From: Ampullaceana balthica
Taxonomy: Eukaryota > Mollusca > Gastropoda > Lymnaeidae
DNA: 64,000 bases
Assembly: GCA_944989445.1 (NCBI GenBank)
Contig: CALYLW010000053.1
Coordinates: forward strand, 522,501-586,500
Direction of reading: 5' to 3'
Shown here: piece after piece, positions 61,966 to 64,000 of the stretch
How positions within the stretch are numbered: the stretch's first letter is position 1
How the letters are laid out: each line of letters opens with the position of its first letter
Translations under genes and position numbers: made by a program
The notes under the pieces: model-generated
Seen by the model: the letters and a program-made list of their open reading frames with translations, nothing else
What the model was told of the DNA's origin: nothing
Databases searched by the model: none

Positions 61966-63955
61966 GGTAATCCTGCAGTTTCTACACGCATATTATTTCA
62001 CAGCGAAATTTAATTTTCACGTAAGAACTTACGTTTTTAATTTATTTAATGCATTATTATTATTATGTGTTGTATTTTAGCTATTACAGCGCTAATTTGT
62101 AAGTCTTATTAATGTCTAAGGCAATTTTTCGGCTCTATAGGATACATAATCTGGTCACGATACATCCATTTTGTTTATCTAGCACCCTGCTTGCCAGATA
62201 GTTTTTACCTAGAACAACCCCATGCTAAAATAAATTTACTGACTGAAGATGTCTTTTAAAAAGTATTATTTATCTATTTTAATATTTTTAGAAGGTAAAT
62301 AAATATTTTAAAGACAATTTCCTTTTTTATTTCGTTACAAGATGTTTGATTCTTATTTTTTTTGTTTATAAATGAGAACATTTTATTTGGCATCTTACTG
62401 TGACAACCCGGCAAGTAGGGTGCTAGATAATAGGGGTGTGCCGGATCCATTTTTTCCAACCGGATCCGGATTTTCTTATGCGAAATCCGCCGGATCCGGT
62501 ACCGGATCCGGATTCCGGAATAATCCGGATTCCGGTTTCTCCCGGATTTTGGTACTTTGCAGATACCGGTAAATCTGAGGGGTTGGATGCCTTCTGAACA
62601 GTTGGCCTAAATGGCTAAATGACATTGGCTGATTGGAAGTAGGAAGTGAAGAACTTTGAAATAAATTAGAAAATAGAAATCACTGAAATCAGAATACAAC
62701 GCAGATTGATAATAAGTTATTATCCATATGTAACTAAACTCGCTGTTAAGTTATAATTCGCTGCAAGGTCAAAGAGCACAGATCATAGCGCAAGCGAGAA
62801 TCGCCGAAGATGGCTTGGTGACATAGAGATCAGCTGAGATCACCAAAGACCTTTAAATTTATACTAGACCGCTAACGTAATGTTAATTTTTACTCAAAAA
62901 CTTTAAAAAACTGACATAAATTTCTATCGCGTTAGGTAACCAAGTGGTAACCAACCAGCCAATCAAAGATAGCGCAGTATTGCGCTATCACTTTTTTTGT
63001 TTACACGAGCACTCTAGTATAAATTTATACCTCGTTGGAGATCACTTAATTGTTTCACTGTAATATGGCGCATAATAAGTTTCTATGTTGTTGTTATTAT
63101 TATTATGCTTGGTGAGGAGACAGCTCTGCAGGGCAGTACGGGTAATCTATATCTCTGCACCAATGACTAATTGCTAAGCAGACTGACGTCAGGTCGATCA
63201 GTGTGTGTCCCTAAAAGTATTCATAGATAGGCTAGGTCAGCACAGGCCTGCTGGCTTGATGCAATTTGATGGTCGTCTGCCGTGCTTGGTAAGGTGGCGG
63301 GCTGGCGGCCAGGCGCTTGGGCAGTATAGTTGCTTATTATTTCTGTTACGTCATTGGTGATTGCGGTTAAGATGACGTCACGAATAATAATTACTCATCC
63401 CCGCACAATCATGTATGGGATTGGTCCGATTGGCCACTATTAGCGGTGCTGACTCTAGCCTCTGGTATGTTCAGAATATTAAACATTAAACAAGCTCAAC
63501 GCTCGAAACAATCGATTAATGTATCGTGATCGTGTGGAATTCGGGAAAGAGAATTACTTTTATTTCAGATTATGATCCAGTGAGTCACAAAATCTGGCAA
63601 ATTCCGAAATCCGGTATATTCCGGATTCCGGTTGTTCCGCCGCATACATGTAAATCTGGTGGAACCGGATTTCAACGGATAGTGCAAAATCCGGCGAAAC
63701 CGGATTCCGGACCAGATTCCGGCACACCCCTACTAGATAAACAAAATGGATGTATCCTAATCCGATTATGTAGCCTTCAAGAGCCACAAAAAACCTTAGA
63801 AATTAATAAGACTTACAAATTAGCGCTGTAACAGCTAAAACTAAAATACAACATATAATAATGCATTTAATTTTAATAAATTAAAAACGTAAGTTCTCGC
63901 GAGAAAATTAAATTTGGCTGTGAAATAATATATGTGTAGAAACTGCAGGATTACC
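61966..63955. mobile_element. Mutator-like element with 230-bp inverted repeats
   Basis: The left arm 61966-62195 starts GGTAATCCTGCAGTTTCTAC. The right arm is 62410-62430 plus 63741-63955, ending GAAACTGCAGGATTACC. Flanks GTTTGGGTA and GTTTAGGTA match at 8 of 9. Long terminal inverted repeats with ~9-base targets are the Mutator-like pattern. The 214-base loop has no coding. The right arm is split by a hAT at 62431. Fragments of the same arm occur at 2148, 4412, 10840 and 41434. Confidence 0.82.
62431..63732. mobile_element. 1.3-kb hAT with perfect TSD and built-in empty site
   Basis: It starts TAGGGGTGTGCCGGATCC and ends ATTCCGGCACACCCCTA. Both flanks are CTAGATAA (62423-62430 and 63733-63740). 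The opposite Mutator-like arm (62176-62195, minus strand) has the uninserted sequence with a single CTAGATAA. Sub-terminal zones are filled with CCGGATTCCGG repeats. No transposase is seen. TGACGTCA occurs at 63184 and 63373. Confidence 0.93.
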
Positions 63956-63965
63956 GTTTAGGTAT

Positions 63966-64000
63966 ATCTTCTTATCTTATCTATACAGACGCTCCTTCTA
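63966..64000 (-). repeat. LINE/SINE hairpin tail cut by the window edge
   Basis: CTTATCTTATCTATACAGAC then GCTCCTTCTA repeats the left edge of the SINE at 15258 (tail repeats, then the first half of the double hairpin). The rest of the element lies beyond the window. Confidence 0.75.

Overview
The window is animal nuclear DNA: visibly AT-rich, with short exons, GT-AG introns and a very high density of decayed DNA transposons. I favour a lophotrochozoan, perhaps a gastropod mollusc, because of the gene set and the crowd of hAT, Helitron, Mutator-like and PIF/ISL2EU-like elements and tRNA-derived SINEs. That placement is inference; nothing in the sequence fixes the species.

Only two convincing cellular genes are present, both in the right third and convergent. 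An acid (gastric/lysosomal-type) lipase on the + strand has ten coding exons (43493-49810). A C-terminal-motor kinesin of the kinesin-14 class, closest in my memory to KIF25, lies on the - strand with thirteen exons visible (51614-61491) and its 5' end beyond the window. A third locus (18459-21856) is a long array of near-identical C2H2 zinc fingers broken by one- and two-base indels. It is either a recent pseudogene or a real gene carrying assembly indels.

Everything else is mobile or repetitive. Left part (1-18.4 kb): hAT remains, a cluster of CGCACGG palindromes inside a Mutator-like arm, a large decayed hAT with a BED-type transposase, two Helitrons carrying a tRNA-like SINE, and a ~315-bp satellite split by another SINE. 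Middle (22-42 kb): a deep nest of elements (hAT, then PIF-like, then PIF-like MITE, then hAT, then SINE, LINE tail and MITE), followed by two more PIF-like elements, tandem MITEs and SINE fragments. Right part: the lipase intron holds an antisense LINE; the kinesin introns hold two MITEs of one family, a 176-bp hAT MITE with a perfect 8-bp target duplication, and a 2.2-kb GTF2IRD2-type hAT. The right edge is a Mutator-like element with 230-bp inverted repeats and a nested hAT.

The most informative system is a LINE/SINE pair. The antisense LINE in the lipase intron, a second LINE tail, the SINE at 15.3 kb and the last bases of the window all end in the same double-hairpin tail, which suggests the SINE uses the LINE's reverse transcriptase. 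Target-site duplications read directly from the sequence date many of the insertions relative to one another.
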